Of a DNA stretch of 23,874 nt, positions 1 to 6,710 are shown one piece after another. The DNA comes from Syntrophopropionicum sp964397525 (GTDB lineage: Bacteria > Bacillota > Desulfotomaculia > Desulfotomaculales > Pelotomaculaceae): assembly GCA_964397525.1 (NCBI GenBank), contig CAYNIY010000025.1, forward strand, positions 1 to 23,874, in the 5' to 3' direction. The notes beneath the pieces are model-generated. The model searched no databases, had not been told where the DNA came from, and saw only the letters and a list, made by a program, of their open reading frames with translations. The number at the start of each line of letters is the position of its first letter. The stretch's first letter is position 1. A program made the translations under genes and the position numbers.

Positions 1-884
1 ATAATGCGGTCGTCGATCAGGACAGATGCCGTATCATAGACTGCCTGGGCATAGGCCGCTATTTTTTGATCAACTGCATTGCCGGTGTTTCTTAACGGTT
101 CAATGCTGCCCTGCAGCTGCGCCATCGCTGCAAAGGCCTGGGCCAGGTTTGATTGACCCTCAAAATACTTAGTAATGGCGGCATTGGCTTTCAGCACGGA
201 TTGGATGTTGGCCAGCGCCGGCTCAAGGTATGGGGTCAGGTCATAAGTTGCGCGGGCTCCGAGGCCGTTGGCATTCTGCGCCGCCAGGGTGATGGTATGG
301 CCTGACAATATAATGGCCTCGCCCGGGGTGATGTAAGCGGCCGGAATCGTGGCGAACTCCGTATCGGTAAAGCTGTAGTAGATCCTGTCGGCGCCCGGCG
401 CTTCCACGTAGAGATACAGTTCGTTGTCCGGGTTTAATGACAATTTGACCGGCCTGACCTTAGCCGGCACATTGGTAATATTGACGGTCTGGGTATCATT
501 GTCCCATTCAACCGCACACCCCATTGCCTCAGATACAAACCTCAGGGGCACCATCGTCCGGCCGCTGATGATCCTGGCTGGGACATCCAATGTTACGGGA
601 GTGCCGTTTTTATAGGCCTGCCCGCCGATCACCAGCTGCACTTCAGTACCCGCTTTAACGGCAGTCACGGTCTGCGTATCACCGTCCCAGGCAACCGTCG
701 CGCCCAGGGCTTCAAAAATAGTCCTTAAAGGCACCAGGGTGCGGCCGTCTTCTATTACGGGCGGAACATCAAAAACAAGCAGGCTGCCATCTAGGATCAC
801 TTTGGGCTGAGCCTGTGCCAGGACCGGGTTGAAGGCTGCCAATAACAAGGCCAGTAAAATAACTGTCAAGATGTTTTTACGCAT
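1..884 (-). CDS. Secreted protein with copper amine oxidase N-terminal (stalk) domain repeats, 3' end cut by window
   Basis: The minus-strand frame is open from an ATG at 884 to the window edge (294 codons, no stop), so the C-terminus is missing. A GGAGG ribosome binding site lies 6 bases upstream of the ATG. The first 24 or so residues form a signal peptide: basic MRKN, a leucine/alanine-rich core, and an ALAQAQ-like cleavage region. Two tandem stalk repeats follow, each with the family signature: GRTLVPLR at residues 47-54 and GRTMVPLR at 108-115, each followed by an E-A-G-x-x-V-x-W-D stretch and a TQTV strand. The part after residue 145 is an unrecognised extracellular segment, alanine/glutamine-rich and helical towards the edge. 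In Clostridia such stalk domains are common on exported or cell-wall-associated proteins and do not imply amine oxidase activity. The exact function is unknown. Confidence 0.85.
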   Translation of the reverse strand, partial: MRKNILTVILLALLLAAFNPVLAQAQPKVILDGSLLVFDVPPVIEDGRTLVPLRTIFEALGATVAWDGDTQTVTAVKAGTEVQLVIGGQAYKNGTPVTLDVPARIISGRTMVPLRFVSEAMGCAVEWDNDTQTVNITNVPAKVRPVKLSLNPDNELYLYVEAPGADRIYYSFTDTEFATIPAAYITPGEAIILSGHTITLAAQNANGLGARATYDLTPYLEPALANIQSVLKANAAITKYFEGQSNLAQAFAAMAQLQGSIEPLRNTGNAVDQKIAAYAQAVYDTASVLIDDRI

Positions 885-921
885 GATCTTCCTCCGCCCT
901 CTTTTTTTATTTCAATTTTCA

Positions 922-950
922 TTTTTAAAGTTCTTTGTGATCGCTTTCAA
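922..950 (-). promoter_or_regulatory. Possible sigma-A promoter for the stalk-domain protein
   Basis: On the minus strand TTGAAA (950-945) is followed after 17 bases by TAAAAA (927-922), about 40 bases upstream of the ATG at 884. The -10 element is a poor match, so this is a tentative call. The spo0A terminator just upstream makes a separate promoter here plausible. Confidence 0.3.
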
Positions 951-977
951 ACCCTTCCCTGCTGTATTATATTTCAA

Positions 978-1025
978 AATAAAACACCACGTCTCTTGGT
1001 GAAAACCAATCAATACGTGGTGTTT
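978..1025 (-). terminator. Rho-independent terminator of spo0A
   Basis: An 11-bp perfect inverted repeat (AAACACCACGT at 982-992 and its complement at 1015-1025) encloses a smaller TTGGT/ACCAA hairpin. On the minus strand it is followed by a T-rich run (TTTTATTTTG). It lies 28 bases past the spo0A stop and separates spo0A from the next gene. Confidence 0.85.
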
Positions 1026-1053
1026 GTATGTATGTATGATTGCTTTGCCTGGC

Positions 1054-1824
1054 TTAGCTGACTCTTTGTTCAAGCCTCATTTTGTCGGCCACCATCGCGA
1101 TGAATTCGCTGTTTGTGGGTTTGCCCCGCTCCAGGTCGACCGTAAAACCAAAATACCTGGTCATCATTTCAACATTGCCGCGGTCCCAGGCAAGCTCAAT
1201 GGCGTGCCTGATGGCCCGTTCTACCCTGCTTGGGGTCGTCTCGAATTTCCGGGCAATCATCGGGTAAAGCTCTTTGGTTACCGCTCCTAAAAGGCTGACT
1301 TCGTTGATCACCATGACTATAGCTTCCCGCAGGTACTGGTAGCCTTTGATATGCGCCGGGACGCCCATCTCGTGAATAATGTTTGTGACCAGGACATCCA
1401 GGTTTTTAGTCTTGGCCGTTTCGATAAATTGTGAAACACTGACTCCTTCAGCGAGCTGGTGGATACGCGTCGCCAGGACATTAAAATCAAATGGTTTTAA
1501 AATATAATAGTCGGCGCCTAGCTCTAACGCCCTGATGGTAATACTTTCCTGGCCAAAAGAGGTTAATATCACAAATTTTGGCCTTTGGCCGTTGCCGCTG
1601 GCCGCAAATTCCTCAAGAACTCCAATCCCGTCAAGATGGGGCATGATGATATCCAGCAGCACCACATCCGGCCTGGTTTCATTGATCATCTGTACCGCTT
1701 CCAGGCCGTTAAAAGCAATGCCAACAAGGTCCAGACCCTCCTGCTGGGAAAAGAATTCCTGGAATACCTCGCAGAAGTCCCTGTTGTCATCTGCCAGTAA
1801 CAGGCGAACTGACCTCCCTATCAT
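1054..1824 (-). CDS. spo0A: Spo0A, master response regulator of stationary phase and sporulation
   Basis: A 256-residue response regulator. The receiver domain (about 1-125) has the acidic pair D12-D13, phosphoacceptor D58 in LLDIIMP, T88 and K110 (ILKPFD). The C-terminal Spo0A DNA-binding domain is complete, with SRVERAIRHAIELAW, the TRYFGFTV stretch and KPTNSEFIAMVADK, the family hallmark. The ATG at 1824 is preferred over an in-frame TTG at 1842 because a GGGGGG ribosome binding site precedes it. Known role: once phosphorylated by the phosphorelay or by orphan kinases, it binds 0A boxes and switches on early sporulation and stationary-phase genes. It follows recN after 175 bp and has its own sigma-H-like promoter and a terminator. 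The gene normally in front of it, spoIVB, is absent. Confidence 0.97.
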   Translation of the reverse strand: MIGRSVRLLLADDNRDFCEVFQEFFSQQEGLDLVGIAFNGLEAVQMINETRPDVVLLDIIMPHLDGIGVLEEFAASGNGQRPKFVILTSFGQESITIRALELGADYYILKPFDFNVLATRIHQLAEGVSVSQFIETAKTKNLDVLVTNIIHEMGVPAHIKGYQYLREAIVMVINEVSLLGAVTKELYPMIARKFETTPSRVERAIRHAIELAWDRGNVEMMTRYFGFTVDLERGKPTNSEFIAMVADKMRLEQRVS

Positions 1825-1888
1825 GTTACCCCCCGCTTCCAAAAAACATTTCTCTATATATAATATAAATATACTTATACTTTGCTTA

Positions 1889-1917
1889 AAGTTCTACGGG
1901 CCAAAAAATTATCCTTT
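1889..1917 (-). promoter_or_regulatory. Candidate sigma-H promoter of spo0A
   Basis: On the minus strand AAAGGATAA (1917-1909) and GTAGAACTT (1897-1889) are separated by 11 bases. They match the B. subtilis sigma-H consensus RNAGGAWWW-N11/12-RNNGAATWW with one mismatch. The site is about 65 bases upstream of the spo0A start; in B. subtilis the sporulation promoter of spo0A is sigma-H dependent. No clear 0A box (TGTCGAA) was seen in the surrounding AT-rich spacer. Confidence 0.5.
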
Positions 1918-1999
1918 AAAGAAATAAATGTTTTTAAATATTTTGGGATAATATTACATTTAATATTTTTATTGATGATTATAGATTAATTAAATTATG

Positions 2000-3685
2000 T
2001 TATTCTGAAGACAGGTGCAGCATCTGTTTGGCATGCTGCATCGCCACCTCGGTGACTTCCCTGCCGCCCAGCATTCTCGCCAGCTCCTCCAGCCGTTCCT
2101 GGTGATCAAGCAGCTTAATCCTGGTAGCAGTGCGCTCACCGTCGTATTCCTTGACTATTCTGAAATGCGCGTTCCCCAGGCTGGCTACCTGGGGTGAGTG
2201 GGTGACACAAATCACCTGGCGCCGGGTGCCCAGCTGCTGCATTTTTTCGGCTACGGCCTGAAGCGCGCGCCCGCCGATGCCTGTATCCGCCTCGTCAAAA
2301 ACCAGGACCGGTATTTCGTCAGCGTCTGCCAGCAGTGCCTTTAAGGCAAGCATGATCCGGGTCAGCTCCCCGCCGGACGCTATTTTGGCCAGTGGCTTTA
2401 AGGGCTCTCCCGGGTTGGTTGAAATCATGAATTCCAGGCGGTCCAACCCGCCCTGGGCCGGCCCTTCGATATCTGCAAAGGCAGCCTTAAATTCTACCCG
2501 CCCCATTTCCAGGTCGAGCAGTTCCTTCTTTACCGCCTCCTGCAGTACACCGGCAGCTTCTCTGCGGGCAGCGCTCAAAATGCCGGCTGCCTGGCAGTAG
2601 CCGACCTCAATTTCTTTAACTTCTCCGGCCGCCTGCTCCAGTGATTCTTCTATGTTTTCAAGCTTGACGAGTTCTTTTTGCGCTGCCTCCAGGAAATTGA
2701 TAATTTCCGGAATACTCCCGCCGTATTTCTTCTTCAGTTTTTTGATCTGCTCCAGTCTTTCCCCGACAGCTTCAAACCGCGCCTGGCTGAATTCCACACT
2801 GTCACGGTAGCCCGAAAGGTACCGCGCCGCATCTTCCGCCTGGTAGCGGATGTTTTCAAGGTCTGCCAGGACAGACTCGTTGCGCTGGTCCAGAAGTGCC
2901 AGGTTCCTTAAACTTTCCACGGCCCGGGCCAAAAGATCTACAGCAGAGTACTGGCTGCTCTTTCCCTCGTATAGCGCGTCATACGCCTCAGCCGCCAGCA
3001 TGCTGATTTTTTCAGCGTTGGCGAGAATATTTTTCTCGGCTTCCAATTCAGCGTCCTCGCCTGGAGCAAGTTCTGCCCGCCGGATTTCTTCGATCTGGTA
3101 GCGCAGCATGTCAATCCGCCTGGCCCGGTCTCCGGCCTCAGCGTTTAGTTTTTCATAATCGCGCCGGGCTTGATGCCAGCGCGCGTACAGCGAGTTCACT
3201 TCTTTTAAGGCTGCCAGCGCGCCGGACCCGGCAAAACGGTCCAACAGCTGGCGCTGCTTTTCCTGGCTGAGCAGGGAATTCAGTTCGGGCTGCATGTGCA
3301 TATCCGCGAGGCTGCTCCCTATTTTCCGGTATAAGCCCAGTGTTACAGCCTGTTCATTGAGCCGGCATATGTTTTTGCCGGCGCGGGAAATCTCCCTGGT
3401 CATGACCATTATTGCGTCTTCGGCCGGGTCAATGCCCGCATCTGTTAAAAGCAAGGCTGTTTCTTTATTGGCGCCGAGATCAAAAGTTGCCTGCAGCAGG
3501 GCCTTTTCTGAACCGGTGCGGATCTGGTCGCTGTATGACCTGCCGCCAAGAGCTGTCTGCAGGGCGTCAATGATTACAGACTTGCCTGCCCCGGTTTCGC
3601 CGGTCAGCACGTTAAAGCCTTCCTGCAAGTCAAATCTCAGCTGGTCGATGATGCCAAAGTTTTTAATGTATAAGTTCAGAAGCAT
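2000..3685 (-). CDS. recN: DNA repair protein RecN (SMC-like ATPase)
   Basis: 561 residues, the usual RecN length. The Walker A GETGAGKS sits at residues 29-36, followed by long coiled-coil arms rich in E, A, L and K, the ABC signature in KIASGGELTRIMLALKALL, Walker B VLVFDEADTGIGG at 460-472 and the switch histidine in CVTHSPQVAS. RecN is a cohesin-like ATPase that gathers broken DNA ends for RecA-dependent double-strand-break repair. The ATG at 3685 has a GGAGGG site 7 bases upstream and follows the argR stop by 4 bases, so the two are co-transcribed. The argR-recN pairing is conserved in Firmicutes. Confidence 0.97.
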   Translation of the reverse strand: MLLNLYIKNFGIIDQLRFDLQEGFNVLTGETGAGKSVIIDALQTALGGRSYSDQIRTGSEKALLQATFDLGANKETALLLTDAGIDPAEDAIMVMTREISRAGKNICRLNEQAVTLGLYRKIGSSLADMHMQPELNSLLSQEKQRQLLDRFAGSGALAALKEVNSLYARWHQARRDYEKLNAEAGDRARRIDMLRYQIEEIRRAELAPGEDAELEAEKNILANAEKISMLAAEAYDALYEGKSSQYSAVDLLARAVESLRNLALLDQRNESVLADLENIRYQAEDAARYLSGYRDSVEFSQARFEAVGERLEQIKKLKKKYGGSIPEIINFLEAAQKELVKLENIEESLEQAAGEVKEIEVGYCQAAGILSAARREAAGVLQEAVKKELLDLEMGRVEFKAAFADIEGPAQGGLDRLEFMISTNPGEPLKPLAKIASGGELTRIMLALKALLADADEIPVLVFDEADTGIGGRALQAVAEKMQQLGTRRQVICVTHSPQVASLGNAHFRIVKEYDGERTATRIKLLDHQERLEELARMLGGREVTEVAMQHAKQMLHLSSE

Positions 3686-3689
3686 TTGC

Positions 3690-4145
3690 TTACCCTCCGA
3701 TCAGGTCCTTAAACCTCTTCAATACCGTTCCGGAGGCTTCCTTCGGCTTTACAACCACTAGAATCGTGTCATCCCCGCCAACAGTGCCAATAACCTCATC
3801 CCAGCCGGCCAGGTCGATGGCGGAGGCCACACCCTGCGCCCCGCCCGGGTTTGTTTTGATAACGATCAGGTTCTCACTGGCATCCAGGCCAATCACCGCG
3901 TCCTGAAACAATCTTTTAATGCGATCTTTGCTGCGGTGCAGACGGTTTTCACCCGGCAGGGCATAATAAAATTCTTTGTTTTCGCCGGGTGCCTTGACCA
4001 GTCCCAGTTCCTTGATGTCCCTTGAAACAGTAGCCTGGGTTACCTCATAGCCGCACCTTTTCAATGCACTGGACAATTCTCCCTGTGTCTCCACGTGCTG
4101 CTGCCTGATAAGCTCAAGTATTTTATGCTGCCGCCTGGATTTCAT
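3690..4145 (-). CDS. argR: Arginine repressor ArgR/AhrC
   Basis: 151 residues, typical of the family. The N-terminal winged helix (about 1-70) contains the recognition stretch VTQATVSRDIKELGLVK. The C-terminal arginine-binding and hexamerisation domain contains NPGGAQGVASAID and GTVGGDDTILVVV, which carries the GDDT motif for arginine contacts. ArgR binds ARG boxes when arginine is plentiful, repressing arginine synthesis and, in Bacillus, activating catabolism. Its ATG directly abuts the TAG of mnmM with no good ribosome binding site of its own, suggesting translational coupling. No ARG boxes were recognised in this window. Confidence 0.96.
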   Translation of the reverse strand: MKSRRQHKILELIRQQHVETQGELSSALKRCGYEVTQATVSRDIKELGLVKAPGENKEFYYALPGENRLHRSKDRIKRLFQDAVIGLDASENLIVIKTNPGGAQGVASAIDLAGWDEVIGTVGGDDTILVVVKPKEASGTVLKRFKDLIGG

Positions 4146-4718
4146 CTAAACACCAGCCTTTTCGATGACAATAATTACCGGCGCGCCGGCAGACTTGTTC
4201 AATACAACTATTTTTATAACACTGAAAAGAGCGGCATCCAGGCAGGACGCTGCTCCCTCCACCGCCTCACATTCTTCCATGCCCCCGGGGTGGCCGGTAT
4301 ATATCACCAGCCCGATCCGGCCGCCCGGCCGCAGCAAATCCAGGGCTGCGTGCAGCGCTCGCATTGTTGGGTCAGGCTTTGTGACATATAAATGATTCCC
4401 CCCGGGCAGGTAGCCGAGGTTAAATATCACTGCGTCTACAGTTCCGGGCACATGCTTTTTCATTTCCTCGTGGCTGTCTTCGATCAGTGTAACCCGATCA
4501 GCCAGGCCAGCCTTTTCCAGGAGCAGGCTTGTGGACTGCAGCGCTTCTGCCTGTGTATCGAAGGCATATACCCTGCCTTCACTGCCGACCAGCCCGGCCA
4601 GAAAAAGAGTGTCATGGCCCCTGCCGGCAGTTGCGTCTACCGCTGTGCCGCCGCTGGTGACAGCCTGGGAGATGAAGAGCTGGACCAGGTGAACAGCGCT
4701 GTCCAAACCTCTGGGCAC
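4146..4718 (-). CDS. mnmM: Class I SAM-dependent methyltransferase, YtqB/MnmM family (tRNA wobble uridine)
   Basis: 190 residues from the GTG at 4718, close to B. subtilis YtqB. The start is chosen because GAGGGAG, at the end of nadK, lies 9 bases upstream; the longer open frame merely reads into nadK out of frame. Visible motifs are the SAM-binding loop VDATAGRGHDTLFLA, the acidic residue after strand 2 (YAFDTQAEAL), the catalytic-type NLGYLPGG loop, and LRPGGRIGLVIYTGHPGG. YtqB homologues have been shown to be MnmM, which methylates 5-aminomethyl-2-thiouridine to the mnm5s2U form at tRNA position 34; older annotations read 'rRNA methylase'. The exact tRNA role here is inferred from the family. 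Confidence 0.85.
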   Translation of the reverse strand: MPRGLDSAVHLVQLFISQAVTSGGTAVDATAGRGHDTLFLAGLVGSEGRVYAFDTQAEALQSTSLLLEKAGLADRVTLIEDSHEEMKKHVPGTVDAVIFNLGYLPGGNHLYVTKPDPTMRALHAALDLLRPGGRIGLVIYTGHPGGMEECEAVEGAASCLDAALFSVIKIVVLNKSAGAPVIIVIEKAGV

Positions 4719-4722
4719 TTTT

Positions 4723-5580
4723 TCAATCTCCCTCGTCTTTAAGTTTTTTCCGCAGCACCTCAAAGAAATTCCGGCCGGTGATGCGGATGAATTTTGCACT
4801 CTGGGGAGCCCGCTTGATGATAATCTCATCATGCTGATTCAGGCTGAACACGTACTGCCCGTCCATTGTCAGGGCTACGGCGCTGTCTTCTGACTCCAGC
4901 ACTACCCTGACCACACTGTCCGGCGCGATCACGATCGGCCGCGCCCAGAGAGAGTGCGGGCAAATAGGGGTGAGCAGGATCAGGTCATGGTCCGGCGTGA
5001 CCAGCGGCCCGCCAGCAGAAAGGGAATAGGCGGTCGAACCGGTGGGGCTTGCTAAAATTAAACCATCAGCGTGGTATTTGTTGACCAGATTATCATTCAC
5101 ATAGGCTTCCAGGTGGACTAACCTGGCGATCGCTCCTTTGCTGATCACAACGTCGTTCAGCCCGACAGCGTTTTCAACTATTCTGCCCTGCCTGGATACG
5201 GAAGCTTCGAGCATCATTCTTTCTTCCAGGAAGTATTGCCCGGCCAATATTTTCTCCAGGTCAGCCAGCACATCCGGGACGTCTATTTCAGTCAGGAAAC
5301 CGAGGCGGCCCATATTGACGCCAATGATGGGCGTACCTGACTTGGCTACCTTGCGCGCCGCCCAGAGCATGGTCCCGTCTCCGCCAAACACCAATACGCA
5401 CTCCGCCTGGCTGAATATTTGCTCCCAGGATGCGCCAAGCCTGGAAAGGCCGAGGTCATGGGCAGTTTCCTCTTTAATCATAACCTCGCAGCCCTTGTCT
5501 TCCAGCCAGCTGGTTACCTGGCTCACAAGATCCGTAACTTCACCTTTTTTCAGGTTAACGACCAGCCCAAATTTCTTCAA
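4723..5580 (-). CDS. nadK: NAD kinase
   Basis: 285 residues from a TTG at 5580. It phosphorylates NAD to NADP using ATP or polyphosphate in the cytoplasm. Motifs: GGDGTM, the NMGRLGFLTE loop, the conserved NDVV, and SPTGSTAYSLSAGGPLV, the NAD-binding and catalytic core. The TTG is preferred because a GAGAGGGG site lies 8 bases upstream and the product then begins MKKFGLVVN, as in other NadK proteins. A longer frame up to an ATG at 5697 only reads through the dispersed repeats and would add 39 repeat-encoded residues. Downstream, mnmM starts 4 bases after the stop. Confidence 0.95.
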   Translation of the reverse strand: MKKFGLVVNLKKGEVTDLVSQVTSWLEDKGCEVMIKEETAHDLGLSRLGASWEQIFSQAECVLVFGGDGTMLWAARKVAKSGTPIIGVNMGRLGFLTEIDVPDVLADLEKILAGQYFLEERMMLEASVSRQGRIVENAVGLNDVVISKGAIARLVHLEAYVNDNLVNKYHADGLILASPTGSTAYSLSAGGPLVTPDHDLILLTPICPHSLWARPIVIAPDSVVRVVLESEDSAVALTMDGQYVFSLNQHDEIIIKRAPQSAKFIRITGRNFFEVLRKKLKDEGD

Positions 5581-5614
5581 AACAAAGGCCCCTCTCGGCG
5601 GATTTGTAGGTGCG

Positions 5615-5643
5615 GGAAGCAAGGGGACGTTCTTTTTGCTTCC
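5615..5643. repeat. Hairpin repeat, GGAAGCA-type (family 2)
   Basis: GGAAGCAA (5615-5622) and TTGCTTCC (5636-5643) form an 8-bp stem around a GGGGACGTTCT core. A second TTTTTGCTTCC follows at 5645-5654. The same core-and-arms design recurs at 14009-14037, 14398-14469, 20006-20063, 23758-23786 and 23852-23874. Confidence 0.8.
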
Positions 5644-5659
5644 TTTTTGCTTCCCACGT

Positions 5660-5722
5660 GTCATTCTGAACGCTAGTGAAGAATCTATCTTTTGCAAGAT
5701 CCTTCGCTGCGCTCAGGATGAC
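5660..5722. repeat. About 60-nt palindromic repeat, copy A (family 1)
   Basis: It starts GTCATTCTGAACGCTAGTGA and ends GCTCAGGATGAC, so the two ends are imperfect inverted repeats and the unit can fold into a long hairpin. Copies B (14249-14308), C (19897-19957) and D (23792-23851) share arms and length. A and D run in one orientation, B and C in the other. Confidence 0.85.
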
Positions 5723-5849
5723 ATACACNNNNNNNNNNNNNNNNNNNNNNNNNNNNNNNNNNNNNNNNNNNNNNNNNNNNNNNNNNNNNNNNNNNNNNNN
5801 NNNNNNNNNNNNNNNNNNNNNNNNNNNNTGCGCTCAGGATGACATACAC
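5708..5849. repeat. 21-bp direct repeat flanking assembly gap
   Basis: TGCGCTCAGGATGACATACA plus a final C occurs at 5708-5728, immediately left of the N run, and again at 5829-5849, immediately right of it. This indicates a tandem duplication of the palindrome's end, probably with further copies hidden in the gap. The right copy is followed by a degenerate CTCTGGATGACAT. Confidence 0.8.
5729..5828. other. Assembly gap (100 N)
   Basis: Exactly 100 undetermined bases between two copies of a 21-bp repeat. The round length suggests a scaffold placeholder of unknown true size. It lies in the tlyA-nadK spacer and interrupts no gene. Confidence 0.95.
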
Positions 5850-5867
5850 GCTCTGGATGACATGAAC

Positions 5868-6671
5868 CTATATACCGAAATCGGTGTGTGCTTTTGTTAC
5901 GGTTTCGATAATGTTGTAATCTGCTTGTGTTCCTGTTTTCTTAAAATATAATAAAAATTCTATATTCCCCTCCGGGCCGGTGACCGGGGAATAATCCAGG
6001 CCGCCTACCTGCCAGCCCAGCTTTGCCACCAGGCTCACCACTTCGTTGAGCACGTCAATATGTACAGCCGGGGCTCTGACTACTCCTTTTTTCCCTACCC
6101 TTTCCCGGCCCGCTTCGAACTGAGGCTTCACCAGGGCTACTCCCTCAGCCTCGGCTGTGATCAGCTCACCTACCCGGGGCAGGACCTTTGACAGCGAAAT
6201 AAAGGAAACATCAATCGTCGCAAAATCAGGCGTTTCCGGCAAATATTCTTTTGTCAGGTAGCGGATATTCTTGCGCTCCAGCACTACTACCCGCGGGTCG
6301 TTGCGCAGCTGCCAGGCCAGCTGGCCATAGCCGACATCCACCGCATAGACCAGCCTGGCTCCCTGCCTGAGAGCGCAGTCGGTGAAACCGCCGGTCGATG
6401 CGCCCACATCCAGGACTACACGGTTTTTCAGGTCAAGGTTAAAAGCTTTGATCGCCTTTTCCAGTTTGAGCCCGCCCCGGCTCACATAAACCAGGGAACT
6501 GCCGCGGACTTCAATGCTGGACTCCGGTTTCACCAGTGTGCCCGGTTTGTCCGATCTTTCTCCGTCAACAAAAACCAGGCCGGCCATAATAGCCACCCTC
6601 GCTTTTTCCCTGCTCGGGTAATAGCCTTCTTCGGCCAGCCTGACATCCAGCCTTTGTTTCTTTTGGGACAA
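5868..6671 (-). CDS. tlyA: TlyA family rRNA 2'-O-methyltransferase / hemolysin A
   Basis: 267 residues with an N-terminal S4 RNA-binding domain (about 1-65, LDVRLAEEGYYPSREKARV) and an FtsJ/RrmJ-type methyltransferase domain with SAM loop VVLDVGASTGGFTDCAL, YAVDVGYGQL and FATIDVSFISL. In mycobacteria and relatives TlyA 2'-O-methylates 16S and 23S rRNA; the Firmicute role is inferred. The start is a TTG at 6671, 39 bases after the dxs stop, giving MSQKKQRLDVRL as in homologues. The dxs-tlyA order is conserved in Firmicutes. Downstream, the link to nadK is broken by about 290 bp of repeats and a gap. Confidence 0.94.
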   Translation of the reverse strand: MSQKKQRLDVRLAEEGYYPSREKARVAIMAGLVFVDGERSDKPGTLVKPESSIEVRGSSLVYVSRGGLKLEKAIKAFNLDLKNRVVLDVGASTGGFTDCALRQGARLVYAVDVGYGQLAWQLRNDPRVVVLERKNIRYLTKEYLPETPDFATIDVSFISLSKVLPRVGELITAEAEGVALVKPQFEAGRERVGKKGVVRAPAVHIDVLNEVVSLVAKLGWQVGGLDYSPVTGPEGNIEFLLYFKKTGTQADYNIIETVTKAHTDFGI

Positions 6672-6710
6672 GTCCTGATTCCCCCCGAACCGGCAGCGCC
6701 CACAGTATCT

